NCBI RefSeq assembly: GCF_016798245.1
Contig: NZ_JAEUZA010000001.1
Coordinates: forward strand, 46,221-110,220
Reading direction: 5' to 3'
DNA from: Alkalicoccobacillus gibsonii
Lineage (GTDB): Bacteria > Bacillota > Bacilli > Bacillales > Bacillaceae_D
DNA length: 64,000 nt
The notes below the pieces were generated by a model. The model was not told the DNA's origin, made no database searches, and saw only the letters and a list, made by a program, of their open reading frames with translations. Position 1 is the first letter of the stretch. Every line of letters begins with the position of its first letter. Positions 16,195-26,795 of the stretch are shown piece after piece. The position numbers were made by a program, and so were the translations under genes.

Positions 16195-17826
16195 GTGAGT
16201 AGAACGTTTTCAGGGGAGAATCGAGCAAACCATATTGAAGAGCTAAAAGAAAAAGGGCTTGAAGTATTGGTGATTGGTGGGGGAATTACAGGTGCAGGGA
16301 TTGCACTTGATGCCAGAGTAAGAGGTTTTAATACAGGAATCATTGATCAACATGATTTTTCAGGAGGATCATCGAGTCGCTCGAATAAGCTAATACAAGG
16401 TGGTCTAAGTGAGCTTAAACATCTCGATGTAAAGGCCTTCGCTGAGCTTGGAAGAGAGAGAGCGGTCATACTAGACAACGCTCCGCATCTTGTTTCACCT
16501 ATAAGCATGCTAATGCCAGTCTATAAAAAAGGAGCATTTGGTCGAATTCAAGCTTCATTAAGTTTGCGTATTTACGATCGTTGGGTTGAATTAAACAAAA
16601 AAGATCGAAGACATATGTTAAATAAGAAACAGATTCAAAAGCAAGAGCCCCTCTTACGAACAGATAACTTAAAAGGGGGCGGACTATACACGGAGTATCA
16701 ATTAAATGATGCGCGGTTAACGATTGAAGTCTTAAAGGTTGCGACAACGAGAGGCGCTGTTGCTGCTAATTACTTAAAGGCAGAATCCTTTTTATACGAG
16801 CAAGGAAAAGTGGTTGGTGTGATGGCAGTCGATCAGCTAACAGGTGAAGCGCATAAAATATTTGCAAACTATATTGTGAATGCAGCTGGCTCCAACATGA
16901 ACCACCTGAGAGAGCAAGATCGCTCACTTGATGAAGTGGTGGATAAAACGAACGAAAAGCTTCATGTTGTGATCGATCGTAAGTCACTACCTATCCAGCA
17001 AGGAATTTATTTTGAAAGTAAGGATGGTCAAATGCTTTACGCCATCCCATTTGGTGAAAAAATCTACGTTGGATCTGCATATGTTGACCGCTCTTCAAAA
17101 GATGGTGTGTCACAAGCCATTCAGACCCTTTTGGATTCATTAAACCATACGTTTCAAGCGACTCCGTTAATGTCAAAACAGATTGAATCGTTTTGGATAG
17201 ACACAGAACGTAGTATGACTAATCAAAAACTCAACAAAACAGAAGAGATTGTGATTTCATCCTCAGGGCTAAGGTCGGTTTACTGTCATCATACAGCCGG
17301 CTATCGAGTGGTGGCAGAGCGAGTCATTGATTCCATTGAGAAAGAGCATAGTCGTTCCTTTGGAAGTCAGACAGATTCCATCACTCTTTCTGGAGGGCAA
17401 GTCGGTGGTTTAGACCGATTTGAAGACTTCCTGAAAACAAAGGCTGAAGAAGGGGAAGCTCTTGGACTTACCTATGACGAAGCCTATGCACTGTCTATCT
17501 TATATGGTTCTAATATTACAAATATATGGTCAAGAGTTCGGACGAGTAGAAGACGAGCAGCAGAATCTGGCTTACCTCCTATTTTATTTGCTCAATTAAC
17601 GTATGCGATTGAAGAAGAAATGGTTGTTTCACCATTAGACTTTTTAGTACGCCGCACGCATGCACTTTATTTTAACCGCCCGCTAATGGAGAAATGGATG
17701 AATCCAATTTTTCGTTATATGCAGGATCGCTTTCAGTGGGATGAACAGGAAAGTATGCATTGGCAGGACGAATTAGACAAAGAACTAGCAAAACATAGTC
17801 TATCTGATACAAAAAACAAAGAGTAG
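16195..17826 (+). CDS. glpD: Aerobic glycerol-3-phosphate dehydrogenase
   Basis: 543 residues, FAD-dependent, peripheral membrane enzyme oxidising glycerol-3-phosphate to dihydroxyacetone phosphate with electrons passed to quinone. The dinucleotide motif VIGGGITGAGIALDAR, then DFSGGSSSRSNKLIQGGL, and the C-terminal helical domain are present. I chose GTG 16195 because AGGGGGG lies 10 bases before it; GTG 16186 abuts that site. glpF and glpK are not in the window, unlike the B. subtilis glp region, and I see no clear GlpP antiterminator hairpin upstream. Confidence 0.93.
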   Translation: MSRTFSGENRANHIEELKEKGLEVLVIGGGITGAGIALDARVRGFNTGIIDQHDFSGGSSSRSNKLIQGGLSELKHLDVKAFAELGRERAVILDNAPHLVSPISMLMPVYKKGAFGRIQASLSLRIYDRWVELNKKDRRHMLNKKQIQKQEPLLRTDNLKGGGLYTEYQLNDARLTIEVLKVATTRGAVAANYLKAESFLYEQGKVVGVMAVDQLTGEAHKIFANYIVNAAGSNMNHLREQDRSLDEVVDKTNEKLHVVIDRKSLPIQQGIYFESKDGQMLYAIPFGEKIYVGSAYVDRSSKDGVSQAIQTLLDSLNHTFQATPLMSKQIESFWIDTERSMTNQKLNKTEEIVISSSGLRSVYCHHTAGYRVVAERVIDSIEKEHSRSFGSQTDSITLSGGQVGGLDRFEDFLKTKAEEGEALGLTYDEAYALSILYGSNITNIWSRVRTSRRRAAESGLPPILFAQLTYAIEEEMVVSPLDFLVRRTHALYFNRPLMEKWMNPIFRYMQDRFQWDEQESMHWQDELDKELAKHSLSDTKNKE

Positions 17827-17898
17827 CCGGAATAGGTAAATAGTAGTAAAATAGTAACGTTATAAACAGTGAGCTGATATATAGTAGGAGGAGATTTT

Positions 17899-19635
17899 TT
17901 GAACTGGAACGATAGCTACACAAGATGGTCAACGTTTGCAACACTAGAGCAAGACGTAAAATCTGAGTTAGATGCAATAAAAGAGAATGAAACAACTCTT
18001 GAGGATTGCTTCTACAAGAATCTTGAATTCGGAACAGGCGGAATGCGTGGAGAAATTGGTCCTGGTCCAAATCGAATGAATACATACACAGTTCGTCGCG
18101 CAGCTAAAGGTCTTGCTGATTATTTAGAAAGCAAAGGAGAAGATGCAAAGAAACGTGGTGTTGTGATTGCATATGATTCTCGTCATAAATCTCCACAATT
18201 TGCTAGAGAGGCTGCATTAACGCTTGGTAAGCAAGGAATCACAGCTTACGTTTTTAATGATCTTCGTCCGACGCCAGAGCTCTCTTTTGCAGTAAGGCAC
18301 CTAGGAGCTTATGCGGGAATCGTTATCACTGCAAGTCATAATCCACCTGAATACAATGGCTTTAAGGTTTATGGTCCAGACGGTGGCCAGCTTCCTCCAG
18401 GTCCAGCTGATGAACTTGTAAGCTATGTTGATGCGATTCAAAATGAACTTCTTATTGAAGTAGGAGAAGAAACCCAGCTAAAAAGTGAGCTTCTCTATCA
18501 AATTGTTCCACAAGACGTGGATGACGCTTACAATGAACAACTTAAAACCATCTTGGTTCAGCCTGAATTAGTGCGTGAACAAGGCTCAACCGTTCATATC
18601 GTTTTTACACCACTACATGGAACGGCGAATGTTCCGGTTAGACGAGTACTTGCAGATGCTGGTTTTACAAATGTAACTGTGGTTCCAGAACAAGAGCTTC
18701 CAGATCCAAACTTCTCTACGGTGAAATCTCCCAACCCTGAGGAGCATGCTGCATTTGAGTATGCAATGAAGCTTGGAGAAGAGAAAGAGGCTGATCTACT
18801 TTTAGCTACGGACCCTGATGCTGACAGAGTAGGACTTGCTGTAAAAGATCACGAAGGAAACTATCAAGTATTAACAGGAAATCAAACGGGTGCCCTATTG
18901 CTTGATTACTTGTTAACGAAACAGAAAGAAGACGGAACGCTTCCACAGAATGGAATTGTTTTAAAAACCATTGTTACGTCTGAGATCGGTGCAAAGATTG
19001 CAGAGCACTTTGGGTTGAAATCTCTTGATACATTAACAGGATTCAAATTTATTGGTGAAAAGATTAAGGAATACGAAGAATCTGGCGAGCATACGTTCCT
19101 ATTTGGATACGAAGAAAGCTATGGCTATTTAATTGGTGATTTTGTACGAGATAAAGATGCAGTTCAGGCTTGTTTATTAGGAGCAGAACTAGCACTATAT
19201 TACAAAGAGCGTGGAATGACGATCTACGAAGGACTTCAGGAAGTGTTCTCAAAGTACGGATTCTATCGTGAAGGTCTTGAGTCACTTACACTAAAAGGTA
19301 AAGCTGGTGCTGAGAAAATTAATAGTATTTTAGCATCATTCCGAATGGACCCTCCAAAAGAAATGAATGGTATTCAAATTGATTCAGTTGAAGATTACCA
19401 TTCAAGCGAACGCTCGTTGCTTGTCACTGGAGAAAAAGAAACAATTGCTTTGCCTGTATCCAATGTACTTAAGTATAAGCTTGCGGATGGTTCTTGGTTC
19501 TGTATTCGTCCATCTGGAACAGAACCAAAGGTGAAATTCTACTTTGGTGTGAATGCGGCGAATGACGAGGACAGTAAAGAAAAATTAGCTGCACTGCGTA
19601 CGGCGGTTATGGATTACGTCAATCAATTTATTTAA
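17899..19635 (+). CDS. pgcA: Alpha-phosphoglucomutase / phosphosugar mutase
   Basis: 578 residues (B. subtilis PgcA is about 581). The phosphoserine loop [13 protein letters not shown] is at about 143-155, the metal loop DPDADRVG follows and the C-terminal phosphate-binding [10 protein letters not shown] is intact. It interconverts glucose-6-phosphate and glucose-1-phosphate, feeding UDP-glucose for glycolipids and teichoic acid, and ADP-glucose for the nearby glgC. It uses a TTG start with AGGAGG 8 bases upstream; galE follows 18 bp downstream, so the two probably form an operon. Confidence 0.94.
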   Translation: MNWNDSYTRWSTFATLEQDVKSELDAIKENETTLEDCFYKNLEFGTGGMRGEIGPGPNRMNTYTVRRAAKGLADYLESKGEDAKKRGVVIAYDSRHKSPQFAREAALTLGKQGITAYVFNDLRPTPELSFAVRHLGAYAGIVITASHNPPEYNGFKVYGPDGGQLPPGPADELVSYVDAIQNELLIEVGEETQLKSELLYQIVPQDVDDAYNEQLKTILVQPELVREQGSTVHIVFTPLHGTANVPVRRVLADAGFTNVTVVPEQELPDPNFSTVKSPNPEEHAAFEYAMKLGEEKEADLLLATDPDADRVGLAVKDHEGNYQVLTGNQTGALLLDYLLTKQKEDGTLPQNGIVLKTIVTSEIGAKIAEHFGLKSLDTLTGFKFIGEKIKEYEESGEHTFLFGYEESYGYLIGDFVRDKDAVQACLLGAELALYYKERGMTIYEGLQEVFSKYGFYREGLESLTLKGKAGAEKINSILASFRMDPPKEMNGIQIDSVEDYHSSERSLLVTGEKETIALPVSNVLKYKLADGSWFCIRPSGTEPKVKFYFGVNAANDEDSKEKLAALRTAVMDYVNQFI

Positions 19636-19653
19636 GAAAGTGGGAATGACATT

Positions 19654-20640
19654 ATGGCAATTTTAGTCACTGGTGGTGCTGGTTATATTGGTAGCCATAC
19701 CGTTCTTCATCTGTTAGATAAAGGAGAAGACGTTATAGTTGTTGATAATCTAACAAAAGGCCATCTGGATGCATTGCAAGGAGCTACTTTATATGAAGGA
19801 AATCTTTTAGATGGAGAATTTCTTGATAAAGTATTCACAGAGCAGCAAATCGATGCAGTGATTCACTTTGCAGCAGATTCATTGGTTGGCGAGAGTGTTG
19901 CAGAGCCGTTAAAGTATTATCATAACAACGTAATTGGTACACATTCGCTTCTTACAAAGATGGTTGAACACAACGTGAAAAATATCGTGTTCTCCTCTAC
20001 GGCAGCAACATATGGAGAGCCTGAACAGGTGCCGATTGTTGAGACACTGCCAACGAATCCAACGAATCCGTATGGTGAAACAAAGCTTGCAATCGAAAAG
20101 ATGCTTAAATGGTCTGACCAAGCGTACGGACTGAAATCCATTTGCTTGCGCTACTTTAATGCAGCCGGTGCTGATCCAGAAGGACGAATTGGTGAAGATC
20201 ATGATCCAGAATCACATCTCATTCCGATTGTTCTTCAAACGGCTTTAGGTCAAAGAGAACAGGTTCAAGTATTTGGAGATGATTACGATACGGAAGATGG
20301 TTCATGTATCCGTGATTATATTCACGTAATGGATTTAGCTGATGCTCACTTTTTAGCAGTGAAGAAGCTTATGAACGATCGAACAAGTTCGATTTACAAT
20401 CTTGGGATTGGTCAAGGTTTCTCCGTTAAACAAGTCATTGATGTATGTCGAGAAGTAACACAGCGTGAGATCCCTGCAGCCGTTGCACCAAGACGTGCGG
20501 GAGATCCAGCCGTATTAATTGCTTCTCCTGAAAAAGCAAAATCAGAGCTTTCTTGGGAACCGAAGTTTACAAAGCTACATGACATTGTTAAGCATGCATG
20601 GAGCTGGCATTCAGCTCATCCGAATGGGTACGATGATTAA
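19654..20640 (+). CDS. galE: UDP-glucose 4-epimerase
   Basis: 328 residues, extended SDR. GGAGYIGSH is the NAD-binding motif, SSTAATYG holds the catalytic Ser and NPYGETKLAIE gives YxxxK. It interconverts UDP-glucose and UDP-galactose for envelope polysaccharides. It directly follows pgcA, which makes the glucose-1-phosphate precursor, and ends in a strong terminator. Confidence 0.94.
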   Translation: MAILVTGGAGYIGSHTVLHLLDKGEDVIVVDNLTKGHLDALQGATLYEGNLLDGEFLDKVFTEQQIDAVIHFAADSLVGESVAEPLKYYHNNVIGTHSLLTKMVEHNVKNIVFSSTAATYGEPEQVPIVETLPTNPTNPYGETKLAIEKMLKWSDQAYGLKSICLRYFNAAGADPEGRIGEDHDPESHLIPIVLQTALGQREQVQVFGDDYDTEDGSCIRDYIHVMDLADAHFLAVKKLMNDRTSSIYNLGIGQGFSVKQVIDVCREVTQREIPAAVAPRRAGDPAVLIASPEKAKSELSWEPKFTKLHDIVKHAWSWHSAHPNGYDD

Positions 20641-20654
20641 TATCTATAGAAAAG

Positions 20655-20691
20655 AAAGCGAGTTTTCTTTAATGGAGAGCTCGCTTTTTTT
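20655..20691 (+). terminator. Terminator after pgcA-galE
   Basis: AAAGCGAG pairs with CTCGCTTT around a 17-base loop, followed by a T-run. Confidence 0.8.
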
Positions 20692-20719
20692 GATGTTTTG
20701 TGATGTACGAGAATTCGCT

Positions 20720-20748
20720 CATAATTTATAGAGAACACCTCATATAGT
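20720..20748 (+). promoter_or_regulatory. Candidate sigma-E promoter of spoVR
   Basis: CATAATT (20720-20726), 14 bp, CATATAGT (20741-20748) resembles the sigma-E consensus, and spoVR is transcribed by sigma-E in B. subtilis. Confidence 0.45.
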
Positions 20749-20780
20749 AAAAGAAGGAACAAGTGAGGGGGAGAACGTAC

Positions 20781-22193
20781 GTGTCAAACGATTGGAAGGA
20801 CTTAGAACGAGCCATTGCAGAGATTACGGAAATTGCCACCGGTTTTGGATTGGACTTTTATGATATGCGTTACGAGATTTGTCCTGCAGAAATTATCTAC
20901 ACCATTGGAGCCTATGGTATGCCAACACGTTACAATCACTGGTCCTTTGGAAAACAATTTCATAAAAGTAAGCTCCAATATGACCTAGGTTTAAGTAAAA
21001 TCTATGAGCTTGTTATTAACTCAGATCCTTGTTATGCATTCTTACTCGACAGTAATTCGTTGATTCAAAATAAACTCATTGTGGCGCATGTTCTAGCACA
21101 CTGTGATTTCTTCAAGAATAATGTCCGGTTTTCTAATACTAGACGAGATATGGTTGAAAGCATGAGTGCCACATCAGAACGCATTGCTCATTACGAACAC
21201 TTGCATGGAAAAGAAGAGGTCGAAACGTTTTTAGATGCGGTACTAGCTATTCAGGAACATATCGACCCTAGTCTTTTGCGTCCGAAGTTAAATTGGTCAC
21301 TGAATGAAGAGGAAGTAAAGCAATTAAAAAATAGAAGTGAATATGATGATTTATGGGATTTAGACGGTACAAAGAAAGCAGAGCCGGAATCACATCTCAA
21401 GAAAAAAATGCAATTCCCACCTCAGCCTGAAAAGGACATTCTCTTATTTATTGAGGAATACAGCCGTGAGCTAGAAGATTGGCAACGTGACGTGCTAACG
21501 ATGATGAGAGAAGAAATGCTTTATTTCTGGCCGCAGCTTGAAACAAAAATTATGAATGAAGGTTGGGCTTCTTATTGGCACGCGCGAATTTTAAGAGAAA
21601 TGGATTTAACCACTGATGAAACGATTGAGTTTGCGAAATTGAATGCAGGTGTGGTTCAACCTTCAAAAACATCCATTAATCCCTATTATTTAGGATTAAA
21701 GATTTTCGAGAACATTGAGCAGGAATATGATAATCCTAGTGAAGAAATGCAAAAGCGACAAGGAGTAAAACCTGGAAGCGGTCGCGAGAAAATGTATGAA
21801 GTGCGAGAAATCGAGTCTGATATATCCTTTATTCGAAATTACTTAACAAAAGATCTTGTGATGCGCGAGGATATGTATTTGTTCCAAAAACAGGGAAGTG
21901 AATATAAGATCATTGATAAGCAATGGGAAACTGTTCGCGATCAGCTTGCATCTTCCAGGGTAAACGGTGGGTTTCCTTATTTAAGCATTACAGACGGAGA
22001 CTATTTAAAAAATGGGGAGCTTTATATTACTCATAGCTTTGAAGACACTGAGCTTGATGTTTCTTATTTAGAGAAAGTCATGCCTTACCTTTATCAGCTT
22101 TGGGGAAGACCGATCCATTTGCAGTCCCAAATAAATGATAAGCCAATTTGCTTTTTATTTGACGGTAAGAAAATGCAGAGGAAGTACATCTAG
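20781..22193 (+). CDS. spoVR: Stage V sporulation protein R
   Basis: About 470 residues, full-length SpoVR family. [25 protein letters not shown] and the conserved [12 protein letters not shown] block are present. SpoVR is needed for normal spore cortex formation in B. subtilis; its biochemical role is not established. GTG 20781 follows GTGAGGGGGAG by 8 bases and is preferred to the upstream GTG 20763, which lies inside that site. A possible sigma-E promoter lies 33-61 bp upstream, and a terminator follows at once. Confidence 0.93.
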   Translation: MSNDWKDLERAIAEITEIATGFGLDFYDMRYEICPAEIIYTIGAYGMPTRYNHWSFGKQFHKSKLQYDLGLSKIYELVINSDPCYAFLLDSNSLIQNKLIVAHVLAHCDFFKNNVRFSNTRRDMVESMSATSERIAHYEHLHGKEEVETFLDAVLAIQEHIDPSLLRPKLNWSLNEEEVKQLKNRSEYDDLWDLDGTKKAEPESHLKKKMQFPPQPEKDILLFIEEYSRELEDWQRDVLTMMREEMLYFWPQLETKIMNEGWASYWHARILREMDLTTDETIEFAKLNAGVVQPSKTSINPYYLGLKIFENIEQEYDNPSEEMQKRQGVKPGSGREKMYEVREIESDISFIRNYLTKDLVMREDMYLFQKQGSEYKIIDKQWETVRDQLASSRVNGGFPYLSITDGDYLKNGELYITHSFEDTELDVSYLEKVMPYLYQLWGRPIHLQSQINDKPICFLFDGKKMQRKYI

Positions 22194-22206
22194 CGATCAA
22201 ATGCAG

Positions 22207-22243
22207 GGCGACAAATCCTCTTTACAGGATGATCGCCTTTTTT
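22207..22243 (+). terminator. Terminator after spoVR
   Basis: GGCGACAAATCCT pairs with AGGATGATCGCC, followed by six T residues. Confidence 0.8.
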
Positions 22244-22300
22244 CTATTACATAACGTCACAACACATAAGGACATACTAAGAAAAAAAGGAGATCTTAGT

Positions 22301-22720
22301 ATGCGTACTATTATTACGTTTATATGTCTGATTGTAATGGTCATACCTCTCGTAAGCTGTCAAAATCAAGAAAGAGAACAAACACCTCCTGCACAGGTCC
22401 AATCAGTGGGAGATTATGAAGAAGCGATTCAAACACTCACCCTGCAAGTTGTGTATGAAAATGGTGAGGAGGTACGAGTGCACTATGTGCAAAATGACAA
22501 AGAAGAATGGGTATATCATAATGATCTCGTGGCAGGAGTGACCGAAGAAAACCTACAAGAAAAAATTGACGAACTAACGATTGATCCACAAACATTCTCG
22601 GAAGTCGTGCTTCAACAAGTTCGTTATGTTTTTGATTTTGGTGGAACGTATGATGTGTTAGATTTAGCCATTACGTTCACAGATGGAAAAGAAAAAAGAT
22701 ATGGGACAAACGATCAATGA
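22301..22720 (+). CDS. Small lipoprotein of unknown function
   Basis: 139 residues. A type II signal peptide ends in the lipobox LVSC (about residues 17-20), so the mature protein should be lipid-anchored on the outer face of the membrane. The body is acidic with the repeated pattern QTLTLQVVYENGEEVRVHY and DLAITFTDGKEKRYG, suggesting a small beta-sandwich; no family is recognised. The ATG lies 8 bases after AAGGAG, and the longer frame from 22229 has no support. It stands alone between two terminators. Confidence 0.7.
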   Translation: MRTIITFICLIVMVIPLVSCQNQEREQTPPAQVQSVGDYEEAIQTLTLQVVYENGEEVRVHYVQNDKEEWVYHNDLVAGVTEENLQEKIDELTIDPQTFSEVVLQQVRYVFDFGGTYDVLDLAITFTDGKEKRYGTNDQ

Positions 22721-22738
22721 GGTCGTTTGTCTTTTTAA
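22705..22738 (+). terminator. Terminator after the lipoprotein gene
   Basis: AAACGA pairs with TCGTTT around a 9-base loop overlapping the stop codon, followed by GTCTTTTT. Confidence 0.6.
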
Positions 22739-22821
22739 ACGAATAGTTAAGGTATTTCACACATAAAATGAAAGCGCTCTTTCAAAACGTCAGAAATGTA
22801 AAAATAATTAGGAAGAAACGA

Positions 22822-22850
22822 TTGACTGTTTGAGGCGATCAAGGTAAGAT
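22822..22850 (+). promoter_or_regulatory. Sigma-A promoter of the ABC exporter operon
   Basis: TTGACT (22822-22827), 17 bp, TAAGAT (22845-22850), about 60 bp before the first ABC gene. Confidence 0.65.
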
Positions 22851-22912
22851 TAACTTTGCTATTTTATTCTTCGTGGCTCTAAATAATTGAACAGGTTGAA
22901 ATGGGGGGTTTC

Positions 22913-24661
22913 ATGGATACGTTTAAAAGACTGTCTCGATTTTACTTGCCAGATAAAAAACTATTTATTTGGTCATTGATTGCGTTAGCTGCTGTCTCGG
23001 GATTAACGGTGTTGTATCCAATTATTTTACAGTACACAATTGACACTGCTGTAGTTGGTGGTCAGTATGGAATGATTCCATATCTTGCTTTAGGATTTAT
23101 AGGCATTATGGCTTTAAAAGGGGGAGCTGTCTACATTCATCAATATTTAGGGGATATGTTTGGTGTAAAATCCGTGTATCGTCTCCGAAATTCGCTTTAT
23201 GAGAAGCTTCAGTTTTTACCTTTCCGATATTATGACAATGCAAAAACAGGAGATCTAATGTCACGTTTAACGGCGGACGTAGAGGCATTTCGCTTTTTCC
23301 TTTCGTTTGGCTGTGCGCAGCTTGTCAACCTCGTGCTATTGATTGGTTTTAGTATGGCTGTTATGTTCTTCTATTCCATTCCTCTAGCTTTAGCTACTAT
23401 GGCGATGATTCCACTTCTTGTGTTTGTGGTCATTCGGTTTGACAAGCGTGTTCACCCGGCGTTTAGAGGCATTCGTAAATCTCTTGCGCAACTGAATACA
23501 AAGGTTCAAGAAAATGTGAGTGGGATGCAAACAGTTAAAGCGTTATCACAGGAAGACGAAGAAATCTTACGCTTCTCTGGAAAAAATGAAGATTACCGCA
23601 GTAAGCATCTTCATGTCGCTAAAATTTGGGGTACCTATTTTCCACTAATGGAGTTAGTCGGAAATCTATCTGCTGTTATTCTGTTAGCATTTGGAGGATA
23701 CCTCACGATTACAGGATCTCTTACTCCAGGTGAGCTTGTTGCATTCTTTAGTTTAGTTGCCTATATTACCGGTCCAATTATGGGGCTTGGTTTTATTATC
23801 AATACATTTTCTCAATCAAAAGCTTCAGGTGAGCGTTTACTAGAGGTTCTTGATGAAATGGAAAGACCAGATGGAGCAGGAACTGAACAAACGAAGCGTT
23901 TAGTTGGTGAAGTTGAATTTAAACATGTGACAGCTCAATATGATTCAAAAAATAAGCCCGCTGTTACAGATATAAGCTTTAATGCTACACAAGGAAAAAC
24001 CATTGGATTGGTTGGTGCAACAGGCTCAGGGAAATCAACAATTATTCAATTGCTCCTTCGGTTTTATGAAAAGCAATCAGGAGATATCTTAATTGATGGA
24101 AAACCAATTGAAGAATATACATTAAAGGAATTAAGAAGAAATATTGGTGTGGTACTTCAACAAACCTTCCTTTTCTCTTCGACCATTCGGGATAATCTCT
24201 CTTATGGAAATCCAGATGCAACAATGGATGAGATCATTGAAGCAGCAAAACGTGCAGACGCTCATGACTTTATTGAGAACCTTCCTAATGGATATGAAAC
24301 AGTGCTTGGCGAAAAAGGACTCGGGTTATCTGGTGGACAAAAGCAACGGATTGCCATTGCACGTGCCATTATTATGAACCCAAGTATTCTTATTTTAGAT
24401 GACGCAACAAGCGCGGTTGATATGCAAACGGAAGTGAAGATTCAAAAGGCCTTTAAGGAAGTGATGAAAGGTAGAACAACGTTTATCATCGCGCACCGGA
24501 TTTCCTCTGTAAAACATGCAGATGAAATCATCGTACTTGATAGTGGTGAAGTGAGTGAACGTGGAACGCATGAAGAGCTTCTGCAAAACCGTGAGGGAAT
24601 CTACCGTAGAATTTATGATATTCAAAATCAGGACCAGCAACATGTGTTGCAACGGGCGTAA
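22913..24661 (+). CDS. Heterodimeric ABC exporter, half-transporter with degenerate catalytic site
   Basis: 582 residues: an N-terminal six-helix exporter domain and a C-terminal ATPase. Walker A GATGSGKST (about 366-374), canonical signature LSGGQKQR (near 471) and Walker B ILILDDATS (near 491), where the catalytic Glu after the Walker B Asp is replaced by Asp. This is the pattern of the degenerate protomer of heterodimers such as BmrCD, LmrCD or TM287/288. ATG 22913 follows GGGGGG; the ATG at 22901 is inside that site. The partner gene starts 12 bp downstream. It probably exports drugs or lipids; the substrate is unknown. Confidence 0.9.
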   Translation: MDTFKRLSRFYLPDKKLFIWSLIALAAVSGLTVLYPIILQYTIDTAVVGGQYGMIPYLALGFIGIMALKGGAVYIHQYLGDMFGVKSVYRLRNSLYEKLQFLPFRYYDNAKTGDLMSRLTADVEAFRFFLSFGCAQLVNLVLLIGFSMAVMFFYSIPLALATMAMIPLLVFVVIRFDKRVHPAFRGIRKSLAQLNTKVQENVSGMQTVKALSQEDEEILRFSGKNEDYRSKHLHVAKIWGTYFPLMELVGNLSAVILLAFGGYLTITGSLTPGELVAFFSLVAYITGPIMGLGFIINTFSQSKASGERLLEVLDEMERPDGAGTEQTKRLVGEVEFKHVTAQYDSKNKPAVTDISFNATQGKTIGLVGATGSGKSTIIQLLLRFYEKQSGDILIDGKPIEEYTLKELRRNIGVVLQQTFLFSSTIRDNLSYGNPDATMDEIIEAAKRADAHDFIENLPNGYETVLGEKGLGLSGGQKQRIAIARAIIMNPSILILDDATSAVDMQTEVKIQKAFKEVMKGRTTFIIAHRISSVKHADEIIVLDSGEVSERGTHEELLQNREGIYRRIYDIQNQDQQHVLQRA

Positions 24662-24673
24662 GGAGGTAGGCAC

Positions 24674-26485
24674 TTGGAACAAACAACCAAAAAATCACGG
24701 TTTCATTATCCGGTAGAGCAAATCATTGAAAAGCCATTTAACTGGATGCAAATGACAAGACTATTCGGCTATATGAAGCCTTATGCCAAAACCCTGCTCC
24801 CAAAAACGATTATTGCCATGTTCATTTCGACGCTTGTTCGGCTTGCCATTCCTATTTTTATCGGCGTATATGCGCTTGATTACGGAATTTCAAGTAATGA
24901 CGTTTCGTTTATGTTTATGCTAGCAGGTATTGTTTTTGGGATGTACATTTTGTCATATGTCGCTAACTATTATCGGATCCGCTGGATGAATGAACTTGGT
25001 CAGCATATTATCTATGACATTCGATCAGACCTTTTCAAGCATATCCAAAGGCTGTCACACCGCTTTTTTGATAAGCGTTCAGCAGGATCAATTCTTGTAC
25101 GTGTCATTAACGACATTAACTCGCTTCAGGATTTGTTTACGAATGGTGTAGTTAACTTATTAATGGATATTGTGATGCTAATAGGGATTGTCATCATCCT
25201 ATTCACACTAAGTCCGCAGCTAGCACTAGCCATACTCATTGTGCTACCGATCATGTTTTTTATTTCTACCAAGCTTCGCCGGAAAATACGTCGAGCTTGG
25301 CAAGTAGTACGAATTCGCCAATCCAGGTTGAACTCTCATCTAAATGAAAGTATTCAAGGAATCCGTGTAACACAAGCCTATGCTCAAGAAAAAGAGAACA
25401 TGGAGTTCTTTGATGCGGTGAATACAGATAACTATGAGAGCTGGAGACAGGCGTCACGAATGAATGCGATGTTTAGACCATTCGTTGAAATGGCAAGTGC
25501 ACTAGGTGGCGCGATTCTCATTTGGTACGGTGCTTATCTAATTCAGGGAAATGACCCAGCCATTACAATTGGTGTCTTTGTTTCATTTGCTTTCTACTTA
25601 GGAATGTTCTGGGAGCCGATCTCAAGGCTAGGGCAGGTTTACAACCAACTATTAGTTGGGATGGCTTCGTCTGAGAGAATCTTTGAATTTCTTGATGAAA
25701 AACCATCCGTTCCTGAAAAACCAGATGCAAAGCCACTTAAAAATGTAAAAGGTGAGCTTGTCTTTGAACATGTTGAGTTCGCATACGATTCGAATCGAAA
25801 AGCATTAGATGATATCAATCTCACATTCGAAGCAGGTAAGACCATTGCCCTAGTTGGACATACGGGTTCAGGAAAATCAACAATCGTTAATTTAATGAGC
25901 CGTTTCTATGATCCAACGAAAGGAAGAATTTTGCTTGACGGAGTCGATCTTAAAGATTTAAAACTAAACGAGCTCCGCACAAATGTCAGTTATGTTCTTC
26001 AAGATACCTTTATCTTTGCAGGTACAATTATGGAAAATATCCGTTTCGGTAACGTTCGTGCGACAGATGAAGAAGTCATTGAAGCAGCAAAAGCGATCGG
26101 TGCAGATACATTTATCTCAAAGCTGGAAAAAGGCTATCATACAGAGGTAGAAGAACAAGGAAATGTGTTGTCAGTTGGGGAAAGACAGCTACTGTCATTT
26201 GCCAGAGCTCTTCTAGCAGATCCACGTATCTTAATTCTGGATGAGGCTACGGCAAGTATTGATACAGAAACCGAATTAATTATCCAGAAAGGGTTAAAGC
26301 GTCTGCTTCATAATCGAACGGCCATCATGATTGCCCATCGCTTATCAACCATTCGCGATTCCGATCAGATCATTGTCTTAGAACAAGGAAATGTGATCGA
26401 ACAGGGAACACACCAACAATTAATGAATCATGAAGGCAAGTACTACAATCTTGTTAAATCACAATACGCAGCCTTGGAAAAGTAA
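24674..26485 (+). CDS. Heterodimeric ABC exporter, partner half-transporter
   Basis: 603 residues: six-helix domain plus ATPase. Walker A GHTGSGKST (about 394), Walker B ILILDEATAS with the catalytic Glu kept (near 518), but the signature is LSVGERQL instead of LSGGQ. With its neighbour this gives one competent and one degenerate ATP site, so the two proteins should work only as a heterodimer. It uses a TTG start with TAAGGAGG overlapping the upstream stop codon, implying translational coupling. B. subtilis has comparable pairs (BmrCD, YfiBC); I cannot say which is the orthologue. Confidence 0.9.
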   Translation: MEQTTKKSRFHYPVEQIIEKPFNWMQMTRLFGYMKPYAKTLLPKTIIAMFISTLVRLAIPIFIGVYALDYGISSNDVSFMFMLAGIVFGMYILSYVANYYRIRWMNELGQHIIYDIRSDLFKHIQRLSHRFFDKRSAGSILVRVINDINSLQDLFTNGVVNLLMDIVMLIGIVIILFTLSPQLALAILIVLPIMFFISTKLRRKIRRAWQVVRIRQSRLNSHLNESIQGIRVTQAYAQEKENMEFFDAVNTDNYESWRQASRMNAMFRPFVEMASALGGAILIWYGAYLIQGNDPAITIGVFVSFAFYLGMFWEPISRLGQVYNQLLVGMASSERIFEFLDEKPSVPEKPDAKPLKNVKGELVFEHVEFAYDSNRKALDDINLTFEAGKTIALVGHTGSGKSTIVNLMSRFYDPTKGRILLDGVDLKDLKLNELRTNVSYVLQDTFIFAGTIMENIRFGNVRATDEEVIEAAKAIGADTFISKLEKGYHTEVEEQGNVLSVGERQLLSFARALLADPRILILDEATASIDTETELIIQKGLKRLLHNRTAIMIAHRLSTIRDSDQIIVLEQGNVIEQGTHQQLMNHEGKYYNLVKSQYAALEK

Positions 26486-26493
26486 CTAGGTAC

Positions 26494-26582
26494 CGGCTGA
26501 AATAAAAATAAATATCAAGCAGAAATCGGCGGATGATTCTACGAATGAATCATCCGCTTTTAGTGTTTTAGAAAAACGAGCA
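26494..26582 (-). repeat. MITE-like repeat, short diverged copy
   Basis: Related to the copies at 13438 and 15462: a perfect hairpin GCGGATGATTC...GAATCATCCGC (26529-26557) followed by TTTTAGTGTTTTA, with a degenerate left end. It may end ABC exporter transcription. The remainder of the gap to 26795 shows no gene. Confidence 0.6.
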
Positions 26583-26795
26583 GGTGTGAACCAGACACTC
26601 CTTTGGAAAAGTACGTGGTGAAGAAACTGGAGCGGAACCGATTAACGATGGCGACCACATATTATGTTCTTTATGTTTTTCTTGCAACATTTTTACCACG
26701 CCTACGTATATGATGGTAAGTAGCAATTAAAAAAGGTTGGATGTATAGTAAGTAAAAACGGGTATTCATTAGATGAGAGAGAGGAGTGAGAGAAC

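Noticed and set aside
22769-22784. TGAAAGCGCTCTTTCA as a catabolite-response element
   Set aside because: It begins like a cre site but has two extra bases in the second half, and the gene downstream gives no reason to expect CcpA control.
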